From: Candidatus Subteraquimicrobium carltonvillense
Lineage (GTDB): Bacteria; Actinomycetota; Aquicultoria; Subteraquimicrobiales; Subteraquimicrobiaceae
Reading direction: 5' to 3'
Length of the DNA: 6,272 nt
NCBI GenBank assembly: GCA_002339355.1
Contig: DDKQ01000107.1
Coordinates: forward strand, 12,302 to 18,573
Every line of letters begins with the position of its first letter. The first letter of the stretch is position 1. Below the pieces are notes generated by a model. It saw only the letters and a program-made list of their open reading frames with translations, searched no databases and was not told the origin of the DNA. Shown here in pieces: positions 5,774 to 6,272 of the stretch. The translations under genes were made by a program, and so were the position numbers.

Positions 5774-5862
5774 GGAGGGTTACGCTAACTGGGAAGCGGG
5801 CGGTCTTGAAAACCGTTGTAGCTCTGAAAAGGGCGATGGGGGTTCGAATCCCCCACCCTCCG
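5774..5862 (+). tRNA. tRNA-Ser(UGA)
   Basis: The acceptor GGAGGGT (5774-5780) pairs with ACCCTCC (5855-5861), and the discriminator is G5862, the usual serine identity base. The anticodon arm GCGGT/ACCGT encloses loop CTTGAAA with anticodon TGA at 5807-5809, which reads UCA and related UCN codons. A long variable arm (about 5817-5837) makes it a type II tRNA, as expected for serine. The T arm is GGGGG-TTCGAAT-CCCCC (5838-5854). CCA is not encoded: CAA follows the discriminator. It lies 100 bp after serS. Confidence 0.95.
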
Positions 5863-5868
5863 CAAAAA

Positions 5869-5940
5869 CCTGTTGTTGGTAGGTTTGGTATTTGGTTGTT
5901 GACAAAGACTAACAACAAACAACTAAAAAACGAACACGAA
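5869..5940 (+). repeat. Imperfect palindrome in the first inter-tRNA spacer
   Basis: The left half is G/T-rich (words such as GTTGTTGGTAGG) and the right half A/C-rich (AACAACAAACAAC). The clearest stem pairs TTTGGTTGTT (5891-5900) with AACAACAAAC (5911-5920) at 8 of 10 positions around a 10-nt loop. It starts 6 nt after tRNA-Ser(UGA). The outer boundaries are approximate. Confidence 0.5.
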
Positions 5941-5941
5941 C

Positions 5942-6005
5942 TTAGTCGGTAGTGGGAGTTGGTAGTAAAAGTTTTTTCACTCCCGACTACGAACTAACAA
6001 ACTCC
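5942..6005 (+). repeat. Palindromic repeat (GTCGGTAGT / GGGAGT words) before tRNA-Ser(GCU)
   Basis: TTAGTCGGTAGTGGGAGT (5942-5959) pairs imperfectly with ACTCCCGACTACGAACTAA (5979-5997) around a T/A-rich loop. The right side carries ACTAACAAACTCC (5993-6005), which is repeated exactly at 6182-6194 in the next spacer. TTAGTCGGTAGT (5942-5953) is also the exact complement of 6175-6186. It ends 9 nt before tRNA-Ser(GCU). Confidence 0.65.
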
Positions 6006-6014
6006 TAACTCACC

Positions 6015-6109
6015 GGAGGAGTCGCATAGAGGCTGAGTGCAGCCGCCTGCTAAGCGGCTAACCCCGATAGAATCGGGGTTCGAGGGTTCGAATCCCTCCT
6101 CCTCCGCCA
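6015..6109 (+). tRNA. tRNA-Ser(GCU)
   Basis: The acceptor GGAGGAG (6015-6021) pairs with CTCCTCC (6099-6105), the discriminator is G6106, and CCA is encoded at 6107-6109. The anticodon stem GCCGC/GCGGC encloses loop CTGCTAA with anticodon GCT at 6049-6051, which reads AGC and AGU. The extra arm is a 7-bp hairpin, CCCCGAT-AGA-ATCGGGG (6062-6078), so this is a type II tRNA. The T arm is GAGGG-TTCGAAT-CCCTC (6082-6098). Unlike its upstream neighbour it has a genomic CCA. Confidence 0.95.
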
Positions 6110-6117
6110 CACAAGCC

Positions 6118-6200
6118 GTTAGTAAGGAGTCGGGAGTCAGTAGTAAGTAAATTTTATAAATCTTTTCGCTCCCAACTACCGACTAACAAACTCCCGACTT
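6118..6200 (+). repeat. Palindromic repeat in the second inter-tRNA spacer
   Basis: AGTCGGGAGT (6128-6137) is the exact inverted complement of ACTCCCGACT (6190-6199), and GTAGT (6140-6144) can pair inside with ACTAC (6175-6179). The centre is AT-rich (about 6145-6165). It shares ACTAACAAACTCC (6182-6194) and complementary GTCGGTAGT words with the first spacer. It begins about 9 nt after one tRNA and ends about 6 nt before the next. Confidence 0.65.
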
Positions 6201-6205
6201 AACTG

Positions 6206-6272
6206 GCGCCTGTAGCTCAATTGGATAGAGCGATAGACTACGGATCTATAGGTTGGGGGTTCGAGTCCCTCC
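6206..6272 (+). tRNA. tRNA-Arg(ACG), truncated by the window end
   Basis: The 5' acceptor strand GCGCCTG (6206-6212) is followed by T8/A9, a D arm beginning GCTC, an anticodon stem ATAGA/TCTAT around loop CTACGGA with anticodon ACG at 6240-6242, and most of the T arm (GGTTCGAGTCC core). A34 would be edited to inosine to read CGU, CGC and CGA. The last base or bases of the T arm and the 3' acceptor strand lie beyond the window, so the acceptor stem cannot be checked. Confidence 0.9.

Noticed and set aside
5971..5990. Rho-independent terminator at the T-run of the first inter-tRNA palindrome
   Set aside because: The T-run lies in the loop of the palindrome, not after its stem, so it does not have terminator geometry.
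5869..6200. CRISPR array in the tRNA spacers
   Set aside because: The repeated words are degenerate, inverted and irregularly spaced; there are no uniform direct repeats with unique spacers.

Overview
The window is an ordinary bacterial chromosomal segment, probably from an anaerobic Gram-positive lineage (Bacillota or a deep-branching actinomycete group). That assignment is an inference from a DUF4446 gene beside pheA and serS, strong AGGAG-type ribosome binding sites, a near-consensus sigma-70/sigma-A promoter, and nickel-pincer cofactor genes. No taxonomic marker here settles it.

Layout. At the left end (10-1089) is a compact single-gene IS200-like element. It encodes a REP-associated tyrosine transposase (RAYT) with a DnaA-domain-IV-like C-terminus, bounded by a perfect 15-bp inverted repeat. 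Convergent to it, on the minus strand, larE and larB (2737 to 1108) form an overlapping two-gene operon for nickel-pincer nucleotide (NPN) cofactor synthesis. The third pathway gene, larC, is not in the window. A 200-bp divergent control region (2738-2937) separates larE from a rightward block: a membrane-anchored DUF4446 protein, pheA (prephenate dehydratase) and serS (seryl-tRNA synthetase). After serS comes a tRNA cluster: tRNA-Ser(UGA), tRNA-Ser(GCU) and a tRNA-Arg(ACG) cut by the window end. The two inter-tRNA spacers are filled by related, imperfect palindromic repeats made of degenerate GTCGGTAGT/GGGAGT-like words.

How the genes relate. LarB carboxylates and hydrolyses nicotinic acid adenine dinucleotide, and LarE then sulfurates the product. 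Both need LarC for nickel insertion. PheA makes phenylpyruvate for phenylalanine synthesis. SerS charges the two tRNA-Ser species encoded directly downstream, so enzyme and substrates are physically clustered.

I see no convincing undescribed multi-gene system. The points most worth a second look are the inter-tRNA palindromes, the minimal RAYT element (inverted repeat, possibly leaderless transcript, DnaA-like tail), the cysteine set of LarE that suggests the iron-sulfur type, and a sigma-H-like promoter candidate in front of larE.
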